This document shows positions 40,243 to 49,869 of a stretch of 64,000 nt of DNA, one piece after another; the first letter of the stretch is position 1; each line of letters opens with the position of its first letter. The DNA comes from DASRHT01 sp035650355 (lineage in GTDB: Bacteria > Chloroflexota > Ktedonobacteria > Ktedonobacterales > Ktedonobacteraceae). A model generated the notes under the pieces. It saw nothing but the letters and a program-made list of their open reading frames with translations, ran no database searches and was not told where the DNA came from. Both the position numbers and the translations under genes were made by a program. The DNA is taken from NCBI GenBank assembly GCA_035650355.1, contig DASRHT010000080.1, positions 183,844-247,843 of the forward strand, given 5' to 3'.

Positions 40243-40854
40243 TCATAACGTCTTACTTTGTAATTTAGCCGCAAATCTTGCAAAAGATGAGCAGCGTCGA
40301 AGCTTAGTGAGCTTAGCGAGCTTGGCTATCTCTTCAGCATGTCTCCTATCTTCATACATCCTTCCAGTATGTTCTTTAAATATCTGATTTAAACGTTTCT
40401 TTGGGTTACTAAGATACTCTGGATTCTTGGGAAGTTTAATGTTGTGAGATTGTCCTGTTATCTTACAAAGACATTTTTCTATTGCTTGATTGTCTGCAAG
40501 CAATAACGTTTCTAACTCCTTCTCAACACAAATAAGATGAACACACTCTAATTGCGGTGCAGTTAGTTGGGCTGCATCCAAAGAAGCTTTAATAGACTGA
40601 CAATCATTAAAACGACAAGGGGGGTGTTTGCTCATGGATGGCTCAAGATCCCACGCAATAATAACCTTCTCACATTTATCTATTTCCAAAAGAGCTTTTA
40701 CTGATTCGCCGCACAGCTCAATCAATGTCTTTTTATTAATAAGTGTGATGCTTCTTACTACTTCGATAGTAGAATCGAGTCGCCTAGCTAGATATTCATA
40801 GACTTTCTTATCAGTTCCCTCTGGAGCACATTCCACAATCAAGCCGACTTTCAT
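40243..40854 (-). CDS. DUF4276/TOPRIM-like partner of an AAA ATPase
   Basis: The 203-residue protein starts MKVGLIVECAPEGTDKKVYE, resembling the first strand and acidic residue of TOPRIM-type nucleases in OLD, RloB and DUF4276 families, and later has VIIAWDLEP, a possible second acidic site. The end is basic with an RRHAEEIAKLAKLTKLRR helix. It overlaps the ATPase gene by 4 bases and completes a three-gene cassette. In related pairs the TOPRIM protein is the effector, a nuclease for DNA or tRNA, held in check by the ATPase. The TOPRIM identity is a moderate inference because the match is short. Confidence 0.6.
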   Translation of the reverse strand: MKVGLIVECAPEGTDKKVYEYLARRLDSTIEVVRSITLINKKTLIELCGESVKALLEIDKCEKVIIAWDLEPSMSKHPPCRFNDCQSIKASLDAAQLTAPQLECVHLICVEKELETLLLADNQAIEKCLCKITGQSHNIKLPKNPEYLSNPKKRLNQIFKEHTGRMYEDRRHAEEIAKLAKLTKLRRCSSFARFAAKLQSKTL

Positions 40855-42065
40855 TTCGAGACCTGCCCACTTAACCTGCTCATCGTATAAAGTCTTCCTG
40901 GGTCGAACCTCTCAGCCCATTGTTGTAGTAGCTCATCATCCCCTGGACGCTTGAATACTGGCTGACCATTAACACGTTCAACCAGTATAATGTCATCTAA
41001 TGATAATTGGTCAAGTAAGTAAGGTGAGTGCGTAGTCAATATAACCTGGGTTTTGCCGCTTTCAGTGGCTTCTCGGATCTCATTCACAATGAGATTTACA
41101 CTGCTTGGGTCCAGGCCATTCTCTATTTCTTCAATAACGATTAGAGGAGGCGGTTCTGGATGGCGTAGAAGTGCTAATAGAGCCAGAATACGAAGGGTTC
41201 CCGTTGATAATAACCATCCAGGGACTTTGAAATTTTCCTCGGTCAACTGCAAATACACAGTGTCTAATTCATATCTTAGTGCAACCTGTAAATCTTGAGA
41301 ATAAGGCAATACATCTCGCAATGTGTCTATAATGCTTTCGAAAACTTGAGGACTGCTATTTTGAATATGCAGCAGGTACTCAGCTATATTAGAACCATCT
41401 TTTTCAAGCTTCACTTGGCTCATAGTCAGATTCTGACGCTTTTCGGATCCCATGTTCTGTGGTATTAACGAGATAAACTGCCATTTTTCTATGAACTCTC
41501 TTAATGGTATATCGTAAGGCAAACGCGAACTGATGAGGTTGAGGAGGGATGTTCCATCAGGAAGACGGGTGTCGATCAATTCTTCTTCATCAACTGTGTA
41601 CTTTCCTGTTACGTGACCTCTATCGTCGCGCGTAAAATCGAAGGAAGGAATATTTCTTTCTTTTTTCTGGTTAAGCGTCTCTTGTTTGATAAATAGATCG
41701 TTGCGTCCAGGCCCATCGGCAATTTCCAGACTATACCTGACATGAACGCGGTTCTCCAAACTGCTTCGTAAATCGAAGCTTATCGGATTTGTGTAATAGG
41801 GGCGTGCTCGTTGAGATGGCTTGTTCTCCAATTTATGGGAAACGGCTTTGTTTAAAATGTCCCTGAAACTCCGCCAGGGTGCTACGGCTGTATCTAAATC
41901 TGCTGTGATAATCGTATGCAGCATTTCCAGCCCTTCAATAACGCTGCTTTTACCAGATCCATTGCTGCCAATAAAAACAGTAAGCGGTGTAAACTTAACG
42001 ATGCCGCTGTCTCTTACCGCTTTGAAACTCTTCAAACGTAATGATTGAAGGCTTGGTGAACTCAT
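40851..42065 (-). CDS. AAA family ATPase (AAA_21/OLD-like) of a defence cassette
   Basis: The 404-residue protein has an ABC/SMC-like ATPase fold: Walker A FIGSNGSGKSSVIEGLEML near residue 32, a signature loop LLSTGTLRILALLALL, Walker B LIVIEEIENGLDPSSVNLIV and the H-loop QVILTTHSPYLLDQLS. This is the form found in OLD, PARIS, AbiEi-type and related defence ATPases. It starts MSSPSLQSLRLKSFKAV and overlaps the methylase gene by ATGA, and the downstream TOPRIM-like gene by ATGA as well, so the three proteins are made together. Base composition is AT-rich compared with flanks, as is usual for a mobile defence island. Confidence 0.88.
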   Translation of the reverse strand: MSSPSLQSLRLKSFKAVRDSGIVKFTPLTVFIGSNGSGKSSVIEGLEMLHTIITADLDTAVAPWRSFRDILNKAVSHKLENKPSQRARPYYTNPISFDLRSSLENRVHVRYSLEIADGPGRNDLFIKQETLNQKKERNIPSFDFTRDDRGHVTGKYTVDEEELIDTRLPDGTSLLNLISSRLPYDIPLREFIEKWQFISLIPQNMGSEKRQNLTMSQVKLEKDGSNIAEYLLHIQNSSPQVFESIIDTLRDVLPYSQDLQVALRYELDTVYLQLTEENFKVPGWLLSTGTLRILALLALLRHPEPPPLIVIEEIENGLDPSSVNLIVNEIREATESGKTQVILTTHSPYLLDQLSLDDIILVERVNGQPVFKRPGDDELLQQWAERFDPGRLYTMSRLSGQVSK

Positions 42066-45000
42066 GACACTAGTCCTCTTTCAACATCTCGATAGGCATT
42101 CCGAATGGCTATTTTGACGGGATTTGCGACCAACGGGAAAGTGCTTAAAATGTAGGTAAGCTCTTCTTCCGTTATATTATATAGGTGAGCGATTAAACCG
42201 TCTAGTTCAGCACGCAACTGATGGCGCTCTACAGAATTCGTCGCAGGTAGCGCTGATGCCCAAGGACTAGCCATTGCTCCTTCCCACAAAGCTGCGAATT
42301 CCTGTGTAGTGCAAATAAGTTGGCCAGCTCGCTTGACTAGCGCTAAAAAGCTTGCATCTCCTCTCGTTAAGCGGGGAATAGGCAACTGGGAAATGGACGC
42401 TCTCGTTACTTGAAATGATACACGCAACCTCACAAAAAAATCGGCAATAAAACTGTTAAAGCTAGCTGTCAAAAAGAGCAATAAGTCAGCATCAATGGGA
42501 TTGGAGGTGAAAATGATGCTATCGCCGATTAAAACACTCGGCGGCAACACAGTTGCAATCAAGGTTCTTTCACCTGACTTCCCTGCAATCCTCCGAATGC
42601 CCAAACGATATCCCCGATATCCTGATCCTTGCTGCGCATCCACTTGCCGAGAAAATGAGACACTTCTTTGCCTCTCAATCCAATATCTTGGAGGAGCAGA
42701 CGTAATAGTAAATTGATGAATCATTTTTCCTTCATAAAGAGGTATCGTCTCAGGAGTAGATTCGGCTACTTCTGTATTATTAGCAGCAACTATATGGTAA
42801 CCAGGAGAAAATTGAATATCCCATATATCATCAAATCTTCTTCCCAAAAAAGGAAACTTGAGCATCTTTTCGCAGATGCTAATATCAATTGGACTACGGA
42901 ATTCTGCGAGTTCAAGTAAGTCGGGAGAAAAACGCTTTATAAAATCTAGTGTAAGATATAAAGCTCCTTCAGCAGGAAAGTGCTCCAATCCAGCGACATC
43001 TTGTTGAGCAAAAGCTGCTGGAAATGTCTCTGTAGATTTCCCTTTTCTAAAGGTGAGTAAAGCAAATTTAACCTGACGATGAAGCCCCTCAAAAATTTGC
43101 ATCCTATTCTCAAAACAAAACAGTCCGGTAATGCACGTTTTGGTAAAAAGCAACTCTCGTAGCCGCTGAGCCCTATAAACTATACAGACTTCATAAGGAA
43201 CAACGACTCCACAGAACCCCTGACTATTCAGCAAGTTGTAATTCTGTTCCACAAATAGCCTATAGAGGTTTATATCTGTTCTTCCTGCTCTGCTATGCAA
43301 AGCAGAGGTTTGGTATTCATATTGAGGCGAAAATTGCAAAGCAATGCCTTGATAAGGGGCTAGTTCAGCTCCTGTTTTGCTCGATGGCCTTAGCGCCTTC
43401 CATGGGGGATTCGTTATAACTACGTCGAAGCCACCCTGCTCATTCATAATCTGGGGAAATCTGTATCCCCAGTGAATAGGAGCTAGCTTCTCAATATCCT
43501 CAATGTTCAGTTTAAATTCCTGCTCATTTTGAGCTTCCCGCGACCTACGCGGATAGTATCTCCTACTATGCTGATGAATTTGATATAAGAGTTCTCTGTT
43601 CAGTTGGGCGACAATTTCTGTCTGGTCATTTTTTTCTGTCTCTGAAACACATGGATCTTTAATCTCACTTGTGCGCAGTAATCCTATTAGGGAATTGCCA
43701 ATCAGTAGATGGAAATCAATGTCAGTAAGTGGTTTCAGGTCATCAATACTTTGTGCGGATGCAAGTAAAGCCAAATATAATCTCAATTGCGTAGTTTCTA
43801 TTGCATCATCCCTGATATCGGCACCATAGAGATTATTTGCGATAATATACTTTTTTAAATGATACAAGAGGCTGGGATGAAGAAGGCGAAAATCGCGTAA
43901 CCAGCGAGAAAGGGAGTCGTCATTGAGAGATTCTATGCAAGCAATCACCTCACTATAAATGGTGACGAGTGTATTCAATGCCGCAACCAGGAATGCTCCC
44001 GAGCCACAGGCCGGATCAAGCACCGTGATCGAGGGCAGCACTTCGAAGAGTAGTTGGCGGCACAGTTGTCCATCCAGTTTTTCTAACACTTCCCTAAGAG
44101 AGGGAAAGTTATCTCGCAATGCATCTGCTGTCTGCTGCAATCGCATCTTATCCAGTATTTTGTTATGGATGGTTTGCCTGCATAAGTACTCAGGGATCTC
44201 AGGAGGTGTGAAAGACATACCAACGCCAGAAACATAATTAAACTGCATCTCAAAAATATGTCCTAGAATATCAGGAGTAATTTCATCACCTTCGCTGTAG
44301 GGAACATCAACAATTTGCCATGAGTAGTGTGAGAAAAAAGAGAAAAGCTTTTCGAAAGCTATATTAGGGATCTGAATGTTAATGTGTCGAAGTTCAATAC
44401 TGTGTGGCTGGAATAGGCTACCTCCAATGTAGACAATCTTTCCTGAAGGCCCTTGTATAGCGTCACGACGATCTTGCACTGGTTTAGCTAGCACTTCAAA
44501 GAAAAGTGGCAAAAGAAAAGTTCGATAGTAACAATCCTCATGGCATTGTATCAAAGCAGCTTCCAGATAGTTCTTGTTACCATCATCAATAAACCCTCTG
44601 CGCTGCAAAAAGTAAAGAAAGGTCAGCCTATTGAACAAAATCCAAGCATAGAGGTTACGCTCTCGTTCCTCACGAATGCCGTCAATGTACTCTGATAATT
44701 GGCGATGTTGAGCTTGGAATTCCTGATAGATTTTATGGGTAACTGATCTACTTTTGGCTTCAGGAACACCTTTACTCATTCTGCTCTCAGTGCCAGACAG
44801 AGTATCCGTTACCATATCACTGAGCTTGTCGAGTAATAAGTCCTCGGGTTGCCCCTTAACATAGGAATATTCTCGTTTATAGGAGGTCTCTCTCTCTCGT
44901 TTTACCCAGTGCCAGATGCTACGTGTACGGTTCCCGTCTATAAAGATTAAAAGGTTTCTTGGAAAGATCGGCGAAATTTCTTTTCGCAACGCGTCTCTTA

Positions 45001-45208
45001 CCTTGAAATCAGGAATAGTACCATCGCCAGCAGTCACCTCGAAAACTGGTATGCCTGTGTGGCGTGCTACTTCACGACGCATGTGTTTGTCATCTATTGA
45101 TACTATCTTCTCACTTGTTGGCTTGGACCAATGTAGTTCTCTTAAAAAAAGAGTTGCGAAATCGAAGTCGCGCAAGCAAGAGTATATCTGGTCAAAATTG
45201 AGGGACAA
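42062..45208 (-). CDS. PglX/Eco57I-like N6-adenine DNA methyltransferase
   Basis: The protein has about 1048 residues. A gamma-type N6-adenine methyltransferase holds motif I in VLDPACGSGAFLVAALN and motif IV in VVITNPPWKALRP; the C-terminal half has target-recognition features (LYEGKMIHQF, RYWIERQRSV). The N-terminus LNFDQIYSCLRDFDFATLFL with RELHW is typical of this family. Its region after IPDFKVRDALRKE has no clear PD-(D/E)XK signature, so restriction by this protein alone is not shown. The start is taken as TTG 45208 because AAGGAG lies 7 bp before it and the family N-terminus begins there; an ATG at 45310 would add 34 residues. First gene of the defence cassette. Confidence 0.85.
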   Translation of the reverse strand: MSLNFDQIYSCLRDFDFATLFLRELHWSKPTSEKIVSIDDKHMRREVARHTGIPVFEVTAGDGTIPDFKVRDALRKEISPIFPRNLLIFIDGNRTRSIWHWVKRERETSYKREYSYVKGQPEDLLLDKLSDMVTDTLSGTESRMSKGVPEAKSRSVTHKIYQEFQAQHRQLSEYIDGIREERERNLYAWILFNRLTFLYFLQRRGFIDDGNKNYLEAALIQCHEDCYYRTFLLPLFFEVLAKPVQDRRDAIQGPSGKIVYIGGSLFQPHSIELRHINIQIPNIAFEKLFSFFSHYSWQIVDVPYSEGDEITPDILGHIFEMQFNYVSGVGMSFTPPEIPEYLCRQTIHNKILDKMRLQQTADALRDNFPSLREVLEKLDGQLCRQLLFEVLPSITVLDPACGSGAFLVAALNTLVTIYSEVIACIESLNDDSLSRWLRDFRLLHPSLLYHLKKYIIANNLYGADIRDDAIETTQLRLYLALLASAQSIDDLKPLTDIDFHLLIGNSLIGLLRTSEIKDPCVSETEKNDQTEIVAQLNRELLYQIHQHSRRYYPRRSREAQNEQEFKLNIEDIEKLAPIHWGYRFPQIMNEQGGFDVVITNPPWKALRPSSKTGAELAPYQGIALQFSPQYEYQTSALHSRAGRTDINLYRLFVEQNYNLLNSQGFCGVVVPYEVCIVYRAQRLRELLFTKTCITGLFCFENRMQIFEGLHRQVKFALLTFRKGKSTETFPAAFAQQDVAGLEHFPAEGALYLTLDFIKRFSPDLLELAEFRSPIDISICEKMLKFPFLGRRFDDIWDIQFSPGYHIVAANNTEVAESTPETIPLYEGKMIHQFTITSAPPRYWIERQRSVSFSRQVDAQQGSGYRGYRLGIRRIAGKSGERTLIATVLPPSVLIGDSIIFTSNPIDADLLLFLTASFNSFIADFFVRLRVSFQVTRASISQLPIPRLTRGDASFLALVKRAGQLICTTQEFAALWEGAMASPWASALPATNSVERHQLRAELDGLIAHLYNITEEELTYILSTFPLVANPVKIAIRNAYRDVERGLVS

Positions 45209-45463
45209 TGACAGGCTCCTTTTTCGGAAATTGTAGTCAGTCCTTCTTGTTGCTCTGTTAGTGGAGCTTTGGCTCACATGTGGCTTCAAGTATACTCCGG
45301 GCCGAGACATTTTGTAAACTAATACAAAGCGCAGTTACTTTTAGGACGGAGTTACGGACAGACGTTACCAAGTTACCGCTATATAGAGGGCAAAAAGAAG
45401 CATATGGGAGAGAGGTTGGCTTGTTATAGACAGGCTCCCTGTTAGCCTGATACAATTCAAAAT

Positions 45464-46888
45464 ATGGAAATGCAAGAAGATCTACCCCAGGACCAACAAT
45501 GTGTTGATATCACAGTGCAATCGAGCATGCATCAGTATTGGAGGGATGCGGCGGGTTTTCCCCTGTTACCTGATGAGCAGCCGATAGGGACGGTGCGGGA
45601 TAGCCTCTATGACTTGATTCCTCTGGGGCCGCGCGAAGAGAAGCTGATCGGCACCCCTGAGTTTCTACGCCTCCAACAGATCAAGCAGCTCGGCTTCGTC
45701 TATCGCGTCTGGCCTGGCGCGACCCATACGCGTTACGAGCATAGCCTCGGCTGTTACCATCTCACCGTGCGCGCCCTGCATGCGCTTTTGCAGCGTGGTG
45801 CGGACGGCGGCCTCGATGGCGTTTCGGTCAGCAGTATCCAGACGCTCATCGTGGCGGCCCTGCTGCACGATATCGGGCACTACCCCTTTTCACACACCAT
45901 TGAGGAACTGGGGCATCCGATCATCCCGCATGAAGAGGTGGGGCGTTCAATGATTGAGAAGGGCGAGATTGCGACCGTTCTGGAGCAGGACTATCGCCTC
46001 TCGCCCGAACGCGTTGCCGATCTCATTGATCCGCCCAGAACCGGCATAAAGAATGCCGATGATGAGCTATTAAGCCATCTGCTCAGTGGCGCGCTTGACG
46101 TGGATAAGCTTGACTATCTGCCGCGTGACGCTCGGGCCTGCAACGTGCCGTATGGCGGCGTCGATGTGTCGCGTCTATTAGGAGCGCTGCGTGTGCATGA
46201 TAACGTCAATGGGCAGCGGCGCATCGTCGTGACGCATAAGGGAATCAGCCCGCTACACTCGCTGTTGCACGCGCGGCAGGAGATGTTTGATAATATCTAC
46301 TGGCATCATACCAGTCGCGCCTTCCAGGTGATGCTGGTGCGAGCGGTCTACGATGCTCTGAGCGCCGGAGCTCTGCGCGTTGACCGGTTGATGGGGCTAA
46401 ATGACTCCTCGCTGCTGGCTCTGTTGACACAGCCACAGATGCCCCCCAGTTCACAGGTGCTGGGAGGCGATATAGAACTGCGTCGCCCGTATAAAGGTGT
46501 GCTGGAGGTCAGTCGTCTGGCAGGTCGCCTGTTTAATCGCCTGGATGCCCTCTTCTGGGATGGTGAGCGGCGACATCGTATTGAGCAGCAGCTCGCGGCT
46601 GAACTGGCTACAGCCCTGGAAACGGAGATCGCCGATTACGAGGTGCTGTTCGACATCCCACGCCCGGAGAAGTGGGAGATGGATGTATCGATCCTCTTTG
46701 CCCATCCGCCCGTGGGTATGGAGCGAGTGATGACCTGGGTTGAGGTGACGGGACTGCAATCTGATGACCTTGCTCGTTATGAGCAACACCAGCGCCGTAT
46801 CCGCGTGGTGGTCGCTGAGCGATTACGCTCGCTGCTGCTGGCCCACAGAGACGATGCGCTGCTGCCCGCGCTGGAAAAGCTGCTCTAG
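45464..46888 (+). CDS. HD-superfamily dNTPase-like phosphohydrolase
   Basis: The 474-residue protein resembles the SAMHD1/dGTPase group: EEKLIGTPEFLRLQQIKQLG, ATHTRYEHSLGCYHL, and the metal motif ALLHDIGHYPFSHTIEELG, followed by SGALDVDKLDYLPRDARACN with the distal Asp. These enzymes hydrolyse dNTPs or related nucleotides and can restrict phages by starving replication. Its position next to the methylase cassette, but on the opposite strand and with GC content like housekeeping genes, leaves a defence role open. The start (ATG 45464, or 45470) lacks a good ribosome binding site. Confidence 0.88.
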   Translation: MEMQEDLPQDQQCVDITVQSSMHQYWRDAAGFPLLPDEQPIGTVRDSLYDLIPLGPREEKLIGTPEFLRLQQIKQLGFVYRVWPGATHTRYEHSLGCYHLTVRALHALLQRGADGGLDGVSVSSIQTLIVAALLHDIGHYPFSHTIEELGHPIIPHEEVGRSMIEKGEIATVLEQDYRLSPERVADLIDPPRTGIKNADDELLSHLLSGALDVDKLDYLPRDARACNVPYGGVDVSRLLGALRVHDNVNGQRRIVVTHKGISPLHSLLHARQEMFDNIYWHHTSRAFQVMLVRAVYDALSAGALRVDRLMGLNDSSLLALLTQPQMPPSSQVLGGDIELRRPYKGVLEVSRLAGRLFNRLDALFWDGERRHRIEQQLAAELATALETEIADYEVLFDIPRPEKWEMDVSILFAHPPVGMERVMTWVEVTGLQSDDLARYEQHQRRIRVVVAERLRSLLLAHRDDALLPALEKLL

Positions 46889-46988
46889 TGCATTTCTGCT
46901 TGACACCTTACGCGTTGAAATATATACTTTCCCTCGTAAGAAGGAGAGAAGCCAACGGCTATGCTTGACCCGCTTGAGGGATTGGAAC

Positions 46989-48017
46989 CTACTTCTTGTC
47001 CTTCCGCTCCTTTCGCTGGTACATCAGCTTCACGGCCTTCTCATGGATACGGCGAGCAGGTGAGTAGCTTTGATCGATGCGCATAGCTTTCTCGGCGATA
47101 GCGGTGGCCTCGCGATAACGTCCCAGCCGGTAGAGCGTATCGGCCTTGAGCGTCCAGGAGCGCACATTAGAGGGGTCCAGGGCCAGAAGTCGGTCGAGTG
47201 CCTTGTTGGCCTCCTCAAACTGGCCCTGCCCACGATGACCACGCACGTAGTTATCCCAGGCAAAAGGGTTATCAGGCGCCAGCGTGGTAAGCTGTCGCGC
47301 GTATTCTGTCAGCAGCGCGTACATCTCCAGCGCGCGCGCGGCCTGTACTCCCTGCACGAGGGAAGTCATATTGTTGGGGCTGATTGTCAGTGCGTGCTGT
47401 ATGATGGGAATAGCCTCCTGTAAACGTCCAAGTTTGCAGAGAATCTCCCCTTTCATCTGCAAGGAAAAGAGATTATCCGCGTCGTGGGACAGACTCTGAT
47501 TGAAGGCGTCCAACGCTTCCAGCAGGCGACCAAAATTGAGCAGAGCCACGCCTTTATTGGCCCAAGAGCGAGGATCGTCGGGAGCCAGCTCAACGGCTCG
47601 CTGGGCACTGCGCAAAGCTTCTGGAAACTTCTGCTGTAGAAGCTGGAGGCCGCTGCGATTAATCCAGGCCAGGCCGAGGGCGTTGTCAAGCAAAAGAGCC
47701 TGGTCATTGGCGATAGTGGCTTCGGAGAGGCGCTCTAGCTTTTGCAGCGCCCGAGCTTTACAGGCCAACCCCGCTGCCGAGTTGGGGCTGATCTCAAGCA
47801 TATGCTGCGCCACATCTAGCAGATCGTCGTAGCGATTGAGCGCATCATATACTATGGCGATACCTTGTAATGCCTCTTCATCGTTGTTATTATGGGAAAG
47901 CAGATCCTGGAACGTTTCTTCTGCCTGGGACCAGCGTTGCGCTGCCAGGTGCGCGGCGGCCAATTGCCGCAGCCTCTCCAACGTGCTCTCCAGTGCTGCT
48001 GGTGGTTGCTCACTCAC
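46989..48017 (-). CDS. Tetratricopeptide-repeat protein
   Basis: The 342-residue protein is almost entirely TPR helices of 34 residues, for example WSQAEETFQDLLSHNNNDEE, FPEALRSAQRAVELAPDDPR and FEEANKALDRLLALDPSNVR, about nine repeats in all. It has no signal peptide and probably acts as a cytosolic scaffold. GTG 48017 is the start, with GGAAG 9 bp upstream. It is convergent with the HD hydrolase, about 100 bp apart, and stands alone. The C-terminus is basic (YQRKERKDKK). No specific partner can be named. Confidence 0.85.
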   Translation of the reverse strand: MSEQPPAALESTLERLRQLAAAHLAAQRWSQAEETFQDLLSHNNNDEEALQGIAIVYDALNRYDDLLDVAQHMLEISPNSAAGLACKARALQKLERLSEATIANDQALLLDNALGLAWINRSGLQLLQQKFPEALRSAQRAVELAPDDPRSWANKGVALLNFGRLLEALDAFNQSLSHDADNLFSLQMKGEILCKLGRLQEAIPIIQHALTISPNNMTSLVQGVQAARALEMYALLTEYARQLTTLAPDNPFAWDNYVRGHRGQGQFEEANKALDRLLALDPSNVRSWTLKADTLYRLGRYREATAIAEKAMRIDQSYSPARRIHEKAVKLMYQRKERKDKK

Positions 48018-48162
48018 AATTATTGCTTCCTATATTGATAGAGGGATAATCGACTGCCCCTCTCCCTGATGATATGCTGTGATTCGATTCCACAGCTATG
48101 ATCTCCTGCTCTGTTTGAGCCTCTATTATCTCATTATCCTCGCATCTGGGCAAGCCCCACGA

Positions 48163-48342
48163 AATGAGTGAGCAGGGCTTCTCCAAAGTCGCCGGGTGCT
48201 CTGATCGCTCGCGCCTTCGGCGCTCATGGGGGAGGGTGCTGCGTGCGGGCCGCGGCCCGCACGCAGCACCCTCCCCTCATTCGGCTCGCTAGCGAGCCGT
48301 TCTGTATGAAAAGACAACTTTGAGAAACCCTGAATGAGTGAG
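48163..48342. mobile_element. MITE-like element, family A copy 3, opposite orientation
   Basis: The element (48173-48332) is flanked by perfect 10-bp direct repeats AATGAGTGAG at 48163-48172 and 48333-48342. It starts CAGGGCTTCTCC and ends TTTGAGAAACCCTG. Compared with copies 2 and 4 the interior lies in reverse order (GCGCCTTCGGCGC first, AACGGCTCGC hairpin last). The central stem is GAGGGTGCTGCGTGCGGGC with its complement. Confidence 0.88.
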
Positions 48343-48579
48343 GAATGGACCTGGACGGAAAGAAGATTGGTTTCCATACAAACTTTTTACAAATCTCTCA
48401 AAAATTTCTTATGTTACTTCGATACAGTACAGTATAGGATAAGTAAATGCTATTGCCGCTTGTTAGCAGCGGGCTAGCATCTAAAACATATGCTCTGCTC
48501 TGTAAAAGATGTAAGCGTGTAGAACGTGTAAAATAGAAAGTAAGACACCTGAAGATGGAAACTTTGGAGGTTAGAAACG

Positions 48580-49824
48580 ATGCTTCAGCCGGATGTAAAT
48601 AATCAAAGAATCAATAGTCAAACAGATGAGCCAACGCAACCATATCCAGATCATATGGCGGGGACATATCCATATCAGAAGGTGCAGTCCCCACCAGCAA
48701 GGCGAGGGCTGCGTACAGGGGCCATTTTTCTGTTGACCCTGGTCATTATCCTGGTCTTCGGCGTTGGCCTGTTTGCAGGCTGGGAATTTGGACAGAGGAG
48801 TGCAACCCCGACCATTAATGGAAACAGTGGCAGCGGGTTGCAGTCGGGATCGAACAGTCAGGTGACGGTTCCCCCTTTGACCGGGAGTAACATTGAGACC
48901 GTACGTGAGGCTGTGATTGCAAAGGTGAAGCCCAGCGTTGTGCAGGTCAACGTCTCGACTCCCCGTGGGGACGCCATCGGCTCCGGCGTCATTATTGACA
49001 AACGGGGCTATATTGTAACGAATAATCATGTGGTCAGTGGCGCACAATCTATCCAGGTCGTGCTCTCAGACGGCACCAAACTCACGGCTCAGCTCTCAGG
49101 GACTGATTCTGCCGATGACCTGGCGGTGCTGAAAATCAATCCGCCTGCCAATATGGCAGTAGCGACGCTGGGCGATTCATCGAAGTTGCAGGTGGGGCAG
49201 GATGTGCTGGCAATTGGTAACCCGCTGGGCATCACGCAGACGGTCACAAACGGCATTATCAGCGCACTTGGGCGCTCTGTAGATGAGTCTAGCGGAACAA
49301 GGATTCCAGATGCTATCCAGACCGACGCGCCGATCAATCCGGGCAATAGCGGCGGGGCGCTGGTAGATATGCAGGGCAATTTAATCGGTATTCCAACGTT
49401 AACCGCCATTGATCCTGAATTCAATACGCCGGCGAGCGGAGTTGGTTTTGCCATCCCCTCCAATCGCGTCAAGCTGATCGTGCCGCAAATCATCAATACG
49501 GGCCAGGTGACGCATACCGGGCGGGCCGCGCTTGGCGTCAGCGTGGCAACCGTTGACTCGGTCTTAGCCGCGCAAGACAATCTCTCCGTCGATCATGGTG
49601 TCTTGATCGCTGATATCGTCAACGGGGGAGCGGCGCAGCGAGCTGGTTTGCAGGCGGGCGATGTCATTGTCCAGATTGATAACTCGCCCATCGATAATGT
49701 GTCTTCGCTTACCGATGTGCTGGCAACCAAAAATCCTGGTGATAACGTCTCTGTAAAAATTTATCGTGGCAATCAGCAGCTTACCATCAATGTGACTCTG
49801 GGCGAGTTGCAGGCAGGCTCGTAG
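48580..49824 (+). CDS. HtrA/DegP-like serine protease with PDZ domain
   Basis: The 414-residue protein has a cytosolic N-terminus, one transmembrane helix at about residues 48-68 (GAIFLLTLVIILVFGVGLFA), an extracytoplasmic trypsin-like domain and a C-terminal PDZ domain. The triad is His in VTNNHVVSGA, Asp in DSADDLAVLKI and Ser in NPGNSGGALVD. The PDZ starts near GRAALGVSVATVDSVLA and includes LQAGDVIVQID. HtrA proteins degrade or refold damaged envelope proteins. TTTGGAGG lies about 11 bp before the ATG and a strong terminator follows. The 5' region 48343-48579 contains no other gene. Confidence 0.93.
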   Translation: MLQPDVNNQRINSQTDEPTQPYPDHMAGTYPYQKVQSPPARRGLRTGAIFLLTLVIILVFGVGLFAGWEFGQRSATPTINGNSGSGLQSGSNSQVTVPPLTGSNIETVREAVIAKVKPSVVQVNVSTPRGDAIGSGVIIDKRGYIVTNNHVVSGAQSIQVVLSDGTKLTAQLSGTDSADDLAVLKINPPANMAVATLGDSSKLQVGQDVLAIGNPLGITQTVTNGIISALGRSVDESSGTRIPDAIQTDAPINPGNSGGALVDMQGNLIGIPTLTAIDPEFNTPASGVGFAIPSNRVKLIVPQIINTGQVTHTGRAALGVSVATVDSVLAAQDNLSVDHGVLIADIVNGGAAQRAGLQAGDVIVQIDNSPIDNVSSLTDVLATKNPGDNVSVKIYRGNQQLTINVTLGELQAGS

Positions 49825-49834
49825 AAAAGCTGCG

Positions 49835-49869
49835 GGGAACGTGTCAGATGACACGTTCCCGCTTTTTTT
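49835..49869 (+). terminator. Intrinsic terminator after the HtrA gene
   Basis: GGGAACGTGT (49835-49844) pairs perfectly with ACACGTTCCC (49851-49860), followed by GCTTTTTTT. It reaches into the stop codon of the convergent membrane protein gene at 49868. Confidence 0.92.

Noticed and set aside
42062..45208. Calling the methyltransferase cassette BREX
   Set aside because: BREX needs BrxL/PglZ/BrxC-type genes; only the PglX-like protein is present here.
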